This document shows positions 30,683 to 40,977 of a stretch of 64,000 nucleotides of DNA, piece by piece. This stretch comes from Euglena gracilis (Eukaryota; Euglenida; Euglenophyceae; Euglenales), in the NCBI GenBank assembly GCA_039621445.1, contig CP154954.1, forward strand, positions 17,328,589 to 17,392,588. Direction: 5' to 3'. The number at the start of each line of letters is the position of its first letter. The first letter of the stretch is position 1. The position numbers and the translations under genes are program-made. The notes beneath the pieces are model-generated. The model saw only the letters and a program-made list of their open reading frames with translations. It was not told the origin of the DNA and searched no databases.

Positions 30683-30800
30683 TTGCCGACCCCCCCCCCT
30701 GGGGTCCGGGCCAAAAAAACAGCCAGTCGCTCTGAAAAAAACCAGTCACCCACCCCCTCGGGGGGGGGGGGTCGGCCAGTGACTACGTGATTGTATGGCC
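30683..30800 (-). mobile_element. Family C fragment (one terminus)
   Basis: TTTTTGCCGACCCCCC, GGTCCGGGCCAAAAA, AACCAGTCACCC and the terminus GGCCAGTGACTACGTGATTGTAT, in the same order as 37180-37311. The other terminus is missing. It cuts the LINE remnant. Confidence 0.65.
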
Positions 30801-31584
30801 ATGAATATGAATGCGAAACCTTTGAAATTCCTCCCAACTGTAGTGTCTGGGCTTATTTGCAACATTTCTGGAGTTTATACCACCTCCTGATACAACACCC
30901 CCCAGAGGGGGGTCTGGCCAACATCTTTTTTCCAAAAATTGAAAACCTGACTTTCATCTCAGCTCACAGCGCCGGAGGAAACCCCCCCCTGGGGGGGTCC
31001 TAGCAGGTGGCTTTTTTGTGTCCTGCCGGCTGTCAGCACAGCTGCGATGACTTTCTTTCCACTCGACCCCGGAGGGGAGGGTCTGCAGCCTGGTTGGGAA
31101 CCGGCCGGGGAAAAAAAGTGCTGGCTGGTCGGACCCCCTGGGGTGTTGTTGGGTCCCGGCTTCGGTAATTCCCTGTGTCAAACCCATCATTTACCAGTTT
31201 TCATTTAAGGCATGGATTGGTCACAAAAAAACTTGTGTCGGAACCGCAAAGCCCAGAGCATGCCCTCAACGGTGGCCTCCAACACCCCCAAGCTTCCCTC
31301 CAGCTTGTGCCAGCTGTTGTGAGCAGGGCGGTCCACACAACGCATGCAAGTCACACTCCACAATAGCAGTGGGCTGAGCAACAAAAATACCTTGCAACAC
31401 CTACCCTCAATTGTCTGGGAGGGCCAAGGGGGGGGGGCTTTTGGGTGTCGATTTTAGGTGCAAAAAAATATGTTGCTTCACACCAAAAATCAAAACCTCT
31501 TCCCTAAATTTGTTTTTGCATGATTATGTCATCCATGGCACCATCTTTTACAAGTCATTGTAAACAGAAATGATGACTCATTAT
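30801..31584. other. Non-coding interval with a family E copy
   Basis: GGAACCGGCCGGGG, an A-run, GTGCTGGCTGGTCGGACCCCCTGG at 31095-31145 is family E. G/C runs also at 30893-30908, 30977-31002 and 31428-31438. No gene assigned. Confidence 0.45.
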
Positions 31585-31872
31585 CCTCCCCAGAGCCCCC
31601 TCCATTTCAATGATTTTGTGTGCGGGCTACCTCCTCCACCAAACCACTCCGTATCTCATTGTCGCACATTGTATCACGCAACCCGTTCCATGCGATATTT
31701 TGCAGCTTTTCATGGCACCCATTCGCGTTTGGGTCGAATGGGTGCCCCCGGAGGGGAGCTTTGCTTGGACTTGGGATGAAGAGCAGCAAAATATCGCATG
31801 GAACGGGTTGCGTGATACAATGTGCGACAGCCCGCACATGAAATCGGTAAAATGGAGGGGGCTCTGGGGAGG
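31585..31872. repeat. Foldback inverted repeat with nested hairpin
   Basis: Left arm 31585-31703 and right arm 31786-31872 are complementary (CCTCCCCAGAGCCCCCTCC, TGTGCGGGCT, TCGCACATTGTATCACGCAA, CGATATTTTGC). The left arm carries an extra ~32 bp. The loop contains its own perfect hairpin GGCACCCATTCG / CGAATGGGTGCC at 31714-31746. The right arm includes the 3' end of the minus-strand exon at 31850-32073, so the left arm is an inverted copy of exon sequence. Confidence 0.8.
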
Positions 31873-32073
31873 CTCCTCGGGTGACCAGCCTCCGAAGAGG
31901 CTCCCCATGCGGCCCCCCTGGGGGCGCTCTGCAGTGGCAATGCGCTCCAGCAGGTGGCGGTTCTCCTCCGCCAGCGCCCCGGAGTTCAGCCGCTCCAGGG
32001 CCGCGAGGCGGTGGTCGAGGTCCGCCTCCAGCATAGCGTGGAGGCGGTGCTCCAGGTGGTGGATCCACCGCAC
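31850..32073 (-). CDS. Coiled-coil exon (minus strand)
   Basis: The minus frame reads HHLEHRLHAMLEADLDHRLA, ALERLNSGALAEENRHLLER and MGSLFGGWSPEEPPQSPLHF. Heptad-like L/A spacing with E/R/H between suggests a short coiled coil. Third-position G/C is almost universal, like the other exons. Borders are approximate; the 3' side merges with the foldback arm. No family recognised. Confidence 0.45.
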
Positions 32074-32119
32074 ACCGCTTTGCTCCCTTGGCGACCAAGC
32101 ACCAACCTCCCGGGCCGGG

Positions 32120-32252
32120 TTCAATATCTACATAAGCATAAGAATATAATAATATATATAGAATAATATTATAAGATTGTATTATTTCTTTTATATTTAT
32201 ACATAAGAATATATAAATTCTTATATGTTATAAATTATGTATAAGAATGTAG
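32120..32252. repeat. AT-rich tract
   Basis: TATA/ATAAGAATAT-rich low complexity, with ATAAGAATATA repeated three to four times. Confidence 0.7.
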
Positions 32253-32580
32253 GCAGGAGGGTTCGACCCCCCTGCAGATTGGACCCCCCTGCAGTCCTGC
32301 AGGGAATTGGGAGGACACCCCCAACTCCTGAACAGTGGCGCGGTCAGGGTGACCGAAATTCAGCCCGGAGCGAAGCACTGGGCCGAAAAAGTTTGCCCCC
32401 CAAAATCGGCCAAATCTGCCATTTGGGGCACTTTTGGGGCAAAAGAATTGCTTAAAATACCAAAAAATTTTCTGTGGAAAGTGCCGGCAGAAAAAAAAAG
32501 ACCTTTTGGGGGAGGGGTCGGGTATCCCTCCTGGGGTCGGACCTGGCAGGTGGGGCACGTGGGCAAGCACCTCTGGTCAT
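32253..32580. repeat. G/C-run dispersed repeat
   Basis: CCCCCCTGCAG doublets, a CAAAATCGGCCAAATCTGCC block related to that at 1240-1260, and the TGGGGCACGTGGGCAAGCACCTC block that recurs inverted at 34290-34315. No gene. Confidence 0.45.
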
Positions 32581-32593
32581 CCATGCCCCTAGG

Positions 32594-32646
32594 CCCAGCA
32601 TCGCCCAGCATCGCCCAGCATCGCCCAGCATCGCCCAGCATCGCCT
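32594..32646 (+). repeat. 10-bp tandem repeat (CAGCATCGCC)n
   Basis: Five perfect copies. The same decamer recurs at 34192-34292. Confidence 0.85.
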
Positions 32647-32679
32647 TTGGAGCCCTTCAAGGTGTACCTTTTATGCCTG

Positions 32680-33155
32680 CTGCTTTTGCCGCTCTCGCCC
32701 ACTTTTGGCTACTTTTAGCTATCTTTGGTTGCTTTTTGACCACTGTGACTGCTTTTTGAACACTTTTGCCCACATTTGCTGCCTTTTGACCAATTTTGAC
32801 TGCTTCTTGACCACTTTTACCGCTTTTTGCCCTCTTTTGCCCCTTTCCCACCCCTTTTCCTGCTTTTTTGCTCCCTTTTGCCTGCTTTTTGCCCTCTTTT
32901 GACCACTTTTGCCTGCTTTTTGACCACTTTTGACAACTTTTGCTGCTTTTTGGCCACTTTTGCCCACTTTGGCCATTGTTGCTGCTTTTTGATCGCTTTT
33001 GCTACTTTTTGACCACTTTTGTTGCTGTTTGACCACCTTTGCCCACTTTTGCCTGCTTCTTGACCATTTTTGCTGCTTTCTAACCACTTTTGCCCCACTT
33101 TTGTCTGCTTTTGACCACTTTTTGACCACTTTTGCTGCTTTTTGCCAGCACAAGA
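32680..33155. repeat. Degenerate tandem repeat (CTTTTTGACCACTTTTGC)n
   Basis: About 25 units of CTTTTGACCACTTTTG/CTTTTTGCC with variable length. Long minus frames rich in Lys/Gln/Ser derive from it. Non-coding. Confidence 0.7.
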
Positions 33156-33385
33156 TGTGGTGTGCAGGCCTGTGAGATGGCAACATCGAGTGCAAGTTGC
33201 AAGCCCTCTTGCCGGTCAGACAAACGGAGACCAAAACAGTTGTTGTGCTGGAGGGTGGAGGGTGGCACCCCTGCAACAGCAACGGGGTGTCGACCCAACA
33301 CCCCGCCCAGACCAGGCTGGATCTGCGGCGAGTGTAAGTGTTCAGAGGTTATACCAACAACAATCAAGGAAGGACACAGCAAAAT
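33156..33385. other. Unique-looking spacer
   Basis: Mixed-composition sequence (GATGTGGTGTGCAGGCCTG ... GAAGGACACAGC) between two tandem arrays. It may hold an exon, but I find no reliable frame. Confidence 0.3.
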
Positions 33386-33389
33386 GGCG

Positions 33390-33805
33390 TTGTTCAGCAT
33401 CTGCACCTTGTCCACCATCTGCATCTTGTCCAGCATCTGCACCTTGTCCAGCATCGGCATGTTGTCCACCATCTACATCTTGTCCAGCATTGGCATCTTC
33501 TCAGTATCTGCAACATTGTCTGGTGTCTGCATCCACTTCATCTTGTCCAGTATCTGCTTCTTGTCCAGCATCTGCATCTTGTCCAGCATCTGCATGTTGT
33601 CCAGCATTTGCATCTTGTCCAGCATCTGCACCTTGTACAGCGTCGGCACCTTGTCCAGCATCGGCATCTTATCAGTATCTGCATCTTGTCCACCATCTGC
33701 ATGTTGTCCAGTATCTGCATCTTGTCCAGCGTCGGCATCTTGTCTGGTATGTGCATCTTGTCCAACGCCTGTCCGGCATCTGCATCTTGTCCAGAGTCTG
33801 TTCCA
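33390..33805 (+). repeat. 18-bp minisatellite (TGCATCTTGTCCAGCATC)n
   Basis: About 23 copies with substitutions (CAGCATCGGCATGTTGTC and similar). The 18-bp length keeps frames open on both strands, giving spurious 6-residue repeats. Confidence 0.8.
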
Positions 33806-33834
33806 GTATTCATCCAATGGCACCCAACCTATCC

Positions 33835-34140
33835 AAAATAACCATAAAAGCCCAAAAATGACCACAAAAACCCAAAATTGACCACAAAAAGCCCCCCAAA
33901 AGCAACCAAAATGACCCAAAATGCTTCAAATGACCAAAAAAAATGCCCAAAAACACCAAAAGATTGTGAAAAATGACCCAAAATCACCACAAAGGCACCA
34001 AATGGCCCAAAATGCCATAAAATGCGCTCACATTGACCTAAATTAGCCTAATATTTGCCAACACAGTGACAAATAACCCCCAAATTAGCAAAAATTGATC
34101 CATAATGGCCAAAATGGGTGTAAGACTGGAGAATTGTGGG
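33835..34140. repeat. A-rich degenerate repeat (CCAAAAATGAC)n
   Basis: Units of CCCAAAATGACC/CACAAAAACC. Roughly the reverse sense of the array at 32680-33155. Confidence 0.6.
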
Positions 34141-34187
34141 GAAATTATCCCAGAAATAGGTTTAATTCTTCAAAATGTACAAAAAAA

Positions 34188-34318
34188 TGCCAGCATCGCC
34201 CAGCATCGCCCTGCATCGCCCAGCATCGCCCAGCATCGGAACCCCACCTCTGGTCTCCAAAATTCCAGCATCGCCCAGCATCGCCCAGCATCATCAGAGG
34301 TGCTTGCACGTGGGGGGG
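34188..34318 (+). repeat. 10-bp tandem repeat (CAGCATCGCC)n, second locus
   Basis: Five plus three copies around a GGAACCCCACCTCTGG spacer, then CAGAGGTGCTTGCACGTGGG, the complement of the block beside the first locus at ~32553. The two loci bracket the 32.6-34.2 kb tandem arrays. Confidence 0.75.
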
Positions 34319-35500
34319 GGGGGTCCGCAGGCCTTTTTTGAAGGTGCCTTAAAAAAAATCCTTAAACCTTAAACCGCCTCCAAATCCAGGAAGGAAAAAA
34401 AAATGGTTTCTGGCATCGCTGGATCATTGTCCATCCAACCAAAACTCCAAAAAATGCATTTTTGACTTTTTAAAATGCCTCAAAATTTGGGAAAAAAATT
34501 AGCCTGAAAAATAACAATCATGATCCCTGGTGGTCTGGACCCCTTCCGGTCCAGGAGGAACACCCTCCCCACTCTGACCCGTACACCGTCCATGTATCAA
34601 ATCCTGGGGTGAGGTTTGTTTTGAGATCTACAGAGCAACCCCCCCAGAAAACCTTCAAAAAACAACATTTTGTCCACGTTTGAGCCCTTTCTGCCAAAAG
34701 AATTTGTTGAGTCGTACCAATGTTTTTTTCAGCTCCCGATTGCACTGGGCTGGCCCAAACTTTATTCCAGCGGATCCTGGAGGGGGGGGGGGTCGGCAGT
34801 CTGGCTGGGAGCTGCTGATTGGGAAAAAAAGGTGCTGGGCTGACCCCACCCCTGTGGTCACCTCCGGATTAAGAAAACCCCTCGTTCTCGCTCTGGGGTA
34901 AAAAAAAGCCCAGAGAAAAAAATTGGAGGGCTTTTCAAAGACATGAAATTTTGGATATCCGTGGGACAAAAGCAGGAATTATGACTGTCAAATTGAATTG
35001 GAAATCAAATCAGGAGGTGCCAACACAAGAATATGAGTTTTCAGGTCCCAAACGGAATCACCTCCAAAATGGCACCATTTTGCCAAATGATGGAGAAAAC
35101 GGTGAAATTTTTGGGGGGGAAATGTAGTGCTAATTTTGGAGGCCAATATTGAAAATACGGGGGGGGGGGTGGCGGAATTTCCTTTTGCCAATTCGTTCAC
35201 CCCAATTTTGTGCGCCTCTGATTTCCTCCCTACAGAGGGGGCTCCGGGGGAACCCACTTCAGGGGGGTCAATTTTCGGACCAAACCCCGAAAGTCGTAAA
35301 ATCAGCCAGGTGAAACAAAAAGAAAACCCCCACGGGTGGTTTGCATTTGACCCCCGAAGGGGTGTTGGGCCCCGGGCTGTATGGGAAGGCCGGGTGGGGG
35401 GTGGTTGCCCCGCGCCAGGGGTGTTTTTAGGGCGGGGGGGGAGTGGGGGCCCCCCCCGCCCCCCCCCCCCGGGGGGGCCCGGGGGGGGGGGGGGGGTCCC
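34319..35500. repeat. Family E copy and G/C-run repeats, no gene
   Basis: 34780-34885 holds a family E copy (GTCTGGCTGGGAGCTGC, an A-run, GGTGCTGGGCTGACC). 35160-35170 and 35394-35505 hold long G- and C-runs. The open frames of 137-241 codons here are G/C-run products rich in Gly/Pro. Confidence 0.5.
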
Positions 35501-35700
35501 GGGGGACCCAAAAAAAATGGCCGAAAATCGCGAAAAGTGACAAAAATAGCACTTTTTCAAGAATTTTCGGCACCTTCGGTGCCGAAAAGTATATATCCCA
35601 CCCCCCTCGGGGGGACCCGGACCCCCCCAGGGGGGGGGGGGGGCCCGGCCGGACCCCACCCCCCCCCCCCCCCCCCGGGGGGCAACGACGAAAAAAAACC
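35501..35700. repeat. Family B repeat copy with perfect hairpin
   Basis: Order: AAAATGGCCGAAAATCGCG, AAAAATAGCACTTTTT, the 11-bp perfect stem TTTTCGGCACC-TTC-GGTGCCGAAAA (35564-35588), GTATATATCCCACCCCCC, then G/C runs and CGGCCGGACCCC. Other copies: 35790-35970, 39280-39430 (inverted) and 41500-41680. Confidence 0.7.
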
Positions 35701-35734
35701 CCTTCCCCCCCACCCACAGGGTTGCGTGGATTCC

Positions 35735-35970
35735 CGTACAGCCAGGGGTTTCTTAAGACCGGGGGGCCGCCCGCTGGGGGGGTCCCAGGGGACCCACAAA
35801 AAATGGCCGAAAAATCGCGAAAAGTGCTAAAAATAGCATTTTTCGGCGCCTTCTGCACCGAAAAGTATATCCCACCCCCTCCGGGGGACCCCCCCCCCCA
35901 GGGGGGCTCGGCCGGACCCACCCACCCTACCCCCCCCCGGGGTCCACGACTAAAAAAAACCCCTGCATAC
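35735..35970. repeat. Family B repeat copy
   Basis: AAAATGGCCGAAAAATCGCG, AAAAATAGCATTTTTCGGCG, hairpin with TTC loop and one mismatch (35841-35864), GTATATCCCACCCCC, CGGCCGGACCCACCC, then CCACGACTAAAAAAAACCCC. It starts in GGATTCCCGTACAGCC... TTTCTTAAGACCGG. Confidence 0.7.
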
Positions 35971-36099
35971 AGCCCTGGTCAGGCCTCCGGGCAAACCGCG
36001 GAGCAAAAGTATGGTCCGTTGCCGGGAGACCCGCTCCTCCTGCTGCACCTCCGTCAACATCCGTCCCACCCAGGGAATGTCTCAAGCCCCCCCCCCAGA

Positions 36100-36525
36100 G
36101 GGGAGGAACCCAGCCGGCTGGAAGGTCCTGGTCAGAAAAAAGGTGCTGGCTGGACCGCCCTAGGGGGGCGGGGGATCTGCCTGGGCTGGACCTGGAGGGA
36201 ACCCCAAAAACCATCAAGAAAGCCTAAATCCAGCTGGGTTGGATCCTTTTCAGCCACATTTTGAGGATTCAAAAAACAACCAAACCTGGACATGTTTGGC
36301 CATTTCGGACCCCTTTTTTTCAAAATTTTCGGTTTTTTTTTCTTCGTCCAGCCTGGCTTTAGCAGCTGCGAAAACTTTACTACTGCTTGAACCTGGTGGT
36401 CCGCAGCGCGGCTGGGAGGTGCTGCCTGGAAAAAAAAAGCTTGCTGGCTGGATCCCCGGGGGGGGGGGGGGGGGGGGGGCGAGATGGGGGGTCCAGCCTG
36501 AGAGATTCCCTGGCCCCACCTCCTC
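36100..36525. repeat. Two family E copies
   Basis: GAACCCAGCCGGCTGGAAGG, an A-run, GGTGCTGGCTGGACCGCC at 36105-36165, and GCGGCTGGGAGGTGCTGCC, an A-run, GCTTGCTGGCTGGATCCCC followed by a 21-base G-run at 36405-36479. Non-coding. Confidence 0.6.
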
Positions 36526-36992
36526 CTGGATTGGCCACGGGGCTTTGTTGTGACAAAAGGGTCGTCTAACGCTTCCCCAAAAAGTTTTTGGTGCTTTGCA
36601 CCGGAACCAAAATCAACTTTCAGTAACCTTGGAAACCAAGGCCCCGCATCAATTTGACCAGAGATCAATTTGAAAAAAAAATGAAGATTTCCATTCATCG
36701 GGACCAAACACCAATAGGAGCCATTTTTTCCATTCCACTCAACAAAGTCCCAAATCCAATGAAATGATGCTCCCAATGGTTGATGAGGCTTTGTTCTGGA
36801 GTCTCTGACGGAAAAAATCCACTGGAGTGCAAGAAAACACAACATTGAAAATCATTTGAGGGACAACAAACCAGAATTCTTTTTAACAACCCGACAGGGG
36901 AGATTGTGCTATGAGGTGCCTGGACATTCACAGATGGGTATGTATTATTGAAAATAATAACAATAATAATAATAATAATCGGCCGTCCTTTC
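36526..36992. other. Unassigned interval
   Basis: GGTGCTTTGCACC at 36590-36602 is the minimal hairpin module (5-bp stem, TTT loop). The minus frame 36132-36845 crosses repeats and is not supported. An (AAT)n microsatellite lies at 36955-36980. Confidence 0.4.
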
Positions 36993-37311
36993 CATACTTT
37001 CTTACCGACCCCCCCCCCAGGGGGAGGGGGGTCACTCCACTCTTTGAAAAACCTTTTTGGGGGAAACCAGTCAGTCACTACCCCCGGGGTCGGCCATGGA
37101 ATCCAAAGGAAATTTGACCAAGAACATGAAAAAAAAGACAAAAAATTCCGGCATCTTCGGCGCCGGATCACTTCAGTGGTTTTTTGCCGACCCCCCCCCC
37201 CGCCCCGGGGGGGAGGGGGGAGGGGGTCCGGGCCAAAGACCAGTCAGTCACTCTGAAGAAACCAGTCACCCCCGGGGTGGGGGGGTCGGCCAGTGACTGA
37301 GTGATTGTATG
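36993..37311 (-). mobile_element. Family C element with 8-bp target duplication
   Basis: 319 bp, starts CATACTTTCTTACCGACC and ends GGCCAGTGACTGAGTGATTGTATG. GTCCTTTC directly precedes (36985-36992) and follows (37312-37319) it, so this is a target-site duplication. Subterminal CCAGTCAGTCAC motifs occur on both sides and the hairpin-type CCGGCATCTTCGGCGCCGG is central. No coding sequence; non-autonomous. Confidence 0.7.
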
Positions 37312-37329
37312 GTCCTTTCTGTCGCATGA

Positions 37330-38030
37330 CGGAAATCCCCAAAAATTGGAGAGGAGAGATCACACAGGGAAGAATTCACTCAACACCAATTTACAAAAAT
37401 AAATTGGGTTGTGACCGTTGCATTTGCATTGCGAACACAATCCTGTCCTTGCAAAGAAGATATTTTCTTGAGATCCCATCATACACCAAGCCCCTCACCC
37501 CTCCCCAGGTCAACAACTTTTCCAAAATCTGTTGCACTATGGATATTTCCCACACAGGGGTTCATGCCCACGATGCAAAGTATGGAAAGGCCCCGCAGCA
37601 TGCAAAAAATCATCTGCTGTGACCATGGCCACATCGTGCGTGTCCGCCTTCGGCCCAGAACAGGCCATTTCTGTATGAAACTTCATATCAACTTCCAGCA
37701 AAAAAAAAGTCCAAAAAGAGTCCAGCTGATGGATTGAGGAACAGCCCGGTCCTGATATTGCCAGCAGCCCCACATGTGCAGCAGCCAGCCAACCCGCTGG
37801 CAGTGTGAAATCCTCATGTGTATGCACGAGGGCACAAGGCTGATACACACCCCGGCTCCAGGGGTCAACCTCTACAAGGGCGTGTTTCCAGGGCTGCCTT
37901 GGGCAATTGCAATTGGACTTGACAGTTGGCTGTTGCAATCGACCGGTGCAAAACTGGACCCCGACATTTGGGCACCTCGGGAGCAGATTTTTGCTGAAGG
38001 ACCTGGGGGGTCCACCGTCTAGACACTAGA
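37330..38030 (+). other. Low-repeat interval with unassigned open frames
   Basis: Relatively free of G/C runs. Plus frames include 37411-37737 (HGHIVRVRLRPRTGHFCMK) and 37774-38022 (MHEGTRLIHTPAPGVNLYKG, FPGLPWAIAIGLDSWLLQ). They read as protein-like but I cannot identify a family or a consistent exon chain. Confidence 0.3.
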
Positions 38031-38299
38031 GAAAAAAGCCACTGGCTTGGTCCAGGGGGCTCCCAACTGGATAAAAATTTCGGCCCTGCACGCCACGGTG
38101 GAAATGAGGTTTTACAACTGTTTTGGCTGATTTCGTTCCCAAAAAAAAATACCAAACATGGCCAAAAACGAGCATTGTGGCAGGCATCAGGGCCCTCAAA
38201 AAAATTCGGCACTTCATGCTGGTCACTGGCAGGCTATTGCTCAAAGACCGGGGGGGGGAGGTGCACTGGCTCGCCAGTTTGCGTGATAATGGATAAAAG

Positions 38300-38450
38300 G
38301 GACCAGCTTGACCCCCTCCCCAGAGCAGAACGGGAAGGCCTGGTGGGGGGGGTGGTCGACCCCCCCCCACCCGGGAGTTGGGGGGGTGGGTCGCCCCCCC
38401 CCCCCACCCGCCACAGCATTTTCATCAATTTCGGCCAACGGGGACGTTGC
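38300..38450 (-). repeat. Family L repeat copy
   Basis: GCAGAACGGGAAGGCCTGG then poly-G/poly-C blocks and CCGCCACAGCATTTTCATC. Inverted relative to 48895-49110 (CAGGCCTTCCCATTCTGCCC) and 61840-61930. Confidence 0.6.
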
Positions 38451-39195
38451 CCGGGGGAAATTTTTGAATTTTTTTTTGAAAAACGAACCCAAAATACAAG
38501 ATTTTTTTTATGGAAAACCACATTTTTCACAAAAAAAATCTCAAAATTTTCAGGTTGAAAATTGGTAGTTTTTAGGAGGGGGTTAAAAAAAAACAAAGCT
38601 CAAAAAAATGAACAAAATTTTGGCACAATCCAATTTTACTGAGATTTTTTCTCTTGGAATTTTTTTTGATTTTCAATGGCTTTTTTTGCATCAAAAACCG
38701 CTCACAAGGTTGGGTTTTGTTTTTGTATTTTTGGGGGGTCCCAAAATCGGCCCAAATTTTTTGGGGGGGTACCCAAAAATCAAAATTTTGGGTCTCCATT
38801 GGCGATGAGAGAAAACCATGGGAAACAATGGTCAACATCCGCAAAGTCACAAAGGGGCTGTCGCTCAGAGTTGTCCTGAACACTCCCCGTCTGCTTGAAA
38901 CACACTTTCTGGCGGTTTTTTTTTCCATAGTCAGACCTTCCCCCAGTTAGTCCAGTTAGGTTAGTTGGTACAGTTTTGGATCCTGAAATTTTTTTGGGGC
39001 CACAAGGCAGGCCTTTCAAAATGCCCCAAAACGCAAATTTTCTGTTCAAGACATGTAAAAACCCCCCAAACTGAAAATAATAGTCTCGATTCCAACGATC
39101 ACGCCTTATCAGAATCCACAATTTTGTTGTACTATCCCCCCCGGTGTATAAACACCGGCCTTGTATAAGCACTGCCCCCCCCCGGTGTGCTTCTA
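38451..39195. other. A/T-rich interval without gene
   Basis: Runs of AAAAAATTTT-type sequence (38460-38760) and a mixed stretch to 39170. No supported frame. Confidence 0.4.
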
Positions 39196-39201
39196 TCCTT
39201 T

Positions 39202-39275
39202 TGGACGTGTTGGACAGGAATCCTGCTGTGCACGCGGGGGTCGGTGGTTCGATTCCGGCTGCAAAGGCCGCACCC
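39202..39275 (+). tRNA. tRNA-Ala(TGC)-like pseudogene or SINE head
   Basis: The 3' half is tRNA-like: CCTGC-TGTGCAC-GCGGG makes a 5-bp anticodon stem with a 7-nt loop and TGC at the anticodon positions, then a short variable part, then GGTTCGATTCC, a perfect B box (T loop TTCGATT, 4 of 5 stem pairs). Loop position 33 is G instead of the invariant U. The 5' half is weak (GTGTTGGACAGG for the D arm) and no acceptor-stem pairing is clear. It joins a family B copy directly, so a tRNA-derived retroposon head is the likely origin. Confidence 0.35.
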
Positions 39276-39440
39276 CCCGGCGGGGAGGGGGGGTTGGGGT
39301 GGGTCCGGCCGGACCCCCCCCCCGGGGGCCCAGAGGGGGGGGGGGTGAGATATACTTTTTGGCGCCGCAGGCGCAGAAAATTTTTAAAAAATGGCTTTTC
39401 TTGGCCAAAATCAGCCTTTTTTTAGGTGGTTAAGGGTTAA
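39276..39440 (-). repeat. Family B repeat copy, inverted
   Basis: GGGTCCGGCCGGACC, G-run, GAGATATACTTTTTGGCGCC-GCA-GGCGCAGAAAA, AAAAAATGGC: the inverse of the copies at 35501 and 35735. Followed by GGTTAAGGGTTAAGGGTTAA at 39427-39446. Confidence 0.65.
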
Positions 39441-39659
39441 GGGTTAAATTTTTCAAAGAGGGGGTCCCAAAAATACAAATTTTTGGTGTTTTTGGGGGGG
39501 TACCCAAAAAACAAAATTTTGGGGGGGGGACCCAAAACCCAAAACCCAACCTTGCCGCTCAAAATCAAAATTTTGAGAAAATGTTGATATTTTGGAAGGT
39601 GTGAAAAAAATGGGGTTTTGAGGGGACCGCGTGTATGGGTCCCAAAATGGGTCCAAAAA

Positions 39660-39835
39660 AACCCCCAAGTGCAGAAGGCGCCGGGAAGAGGTGGTGGGGG
39701 GGGTCGACCCCCCCCCACCCACCATGCAGGGGGTGGGGGGGGTCGACCCCCCCACCCACCACCCTGGCCGCGAGGCCGTTTCCCGTTCTGCCCTGCCCCT
39801 CCCCCCCGGGGGGGTTGTATGGGAAGAGGAATGAA
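39660..39835. repeat. Family L repeat copy
   Basis: GGGGTCGACCCCCC twice (39701 and 39741), then GGCCGTTTCCCGTTCTGCCC and a poly-C/poly-G end. Same TTCCCGTTCTGCCCTG signature as 48895-49110, 60398-60470 and 61838-61925. Confidence 0.6.
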
Positions 39836-40194
39836 GGGGGGAGTCAGACCATTGACCCCCACCACCTGCCTCAATACAAACAGGCTTCCCAAAAAAAATA
39901 CAAAAAAACACAAAAAAATGCAAGTAGCATGTGGAGAGGACTTGGAGAGGAGCTTTCAGCTCCATCAGGAAATTTTTTCATTTGCATAAAAATAAGCATT
40001 TTGTTGACCAAAAAATGCAAAAAAAAATGGCAAAGAATTGACAAAATTTTGATCTCATGGGAAATCAGGGCCAAAACGAGGAATTTTTCAAAGTGGAAAT
40101 TTTTTCCAGCAAAAATCCAAAAATCGCCAGAAAAAAACGCATTAAGCCACCTGAGGCTATGCGCAGTTTGGATATTTATTTGAAGTCGGAATGA

Positions 40195-40465
40195 TTTCCC
40201 AGCAGAAGTTGCCAAATTTTGTCAAAATTTTAAAATTGGCAAAATTTGGCAAATCTGCAACAAAAAAAACAAAAAGCACCTGGGCCCTTATGAACCGTTC
40301 AAGGAATGGCCGGAACTCATTTCGTCTTTCAGGTTCATGCGGAAAAATTGCAGAAAGGGAGGAAACTGTGGGGAAATTGCGGGAAACTCGCGGGAAAATT
40401 GCCGAATATTGCAGAAAATTGTGGAAAATCGCGGAAACGGCGGGAAAATTGCGCACATCAATTTC
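40195..40465. repeat. Degenerate GGAAAATTGCG/GGCAAAATTTG repeats
   Basis: GCCAAATTTTGTCAAAATTT at 40208-40260, then GGGAAATTGCGGGAAACTCG-type units at 40369-40450. No gene. Confidence 0.5.
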
Positions 40466-40977
40466 CCCCTGCAAATGTCCCCATGTATTTAGGGACATAA
40501 AAGCATCTGATAGGGTGGGGTGAGAAATATTTTTGCCACTGTGTGTTTAAAAATCACTCTCAAACAAGATCCAATTAAGGCGTCGCTTAGCGACTCCTGG
40601 AGAGAAGTTCCAGCTCGAGGCTGGAAATTTTGCTCAAGCCAGCCCTGTGTGGGAGGCCAAGATGGCCAGCTTGACTGATGCCCACCGCACAACGTTGAAT
40701 CCTTCTTGGTTGATAGCACGAATCAAAAACAGGTCATTGCTGTCATTCATGACCCCCCCCCCCCGACCCATGAAACTTAGACCGCAAAAGACAATTTTGC
40801 TGAAAATCCCGTCTGGGAGAACTGATTGAAAAAAAAATCACAGTAAATGCTGAAATATGAAAAAAAATCTATTGGCAGGTACGCCACAGGCTGTGTGCAG
40901 TGGGAAGAAATGCAACATGGACCCCCAAAGCAAAAAAAAATTGAATGAAATTCTGGCTTTTGGAAGAAGTTCCAGAG

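Noticed and set aside
32680-33282. 187-codon Lys/Gln-rich minus frame
   Set aside because: Generated by the (CTTTTTGACCACTTTTGC)n tandem repeat.
35443-36264. 273-codon plus-strand frame and overlapping minus frames
   Set aside because: Proline/glycine strings from G/C runs of family B copies; no natural-protein character.
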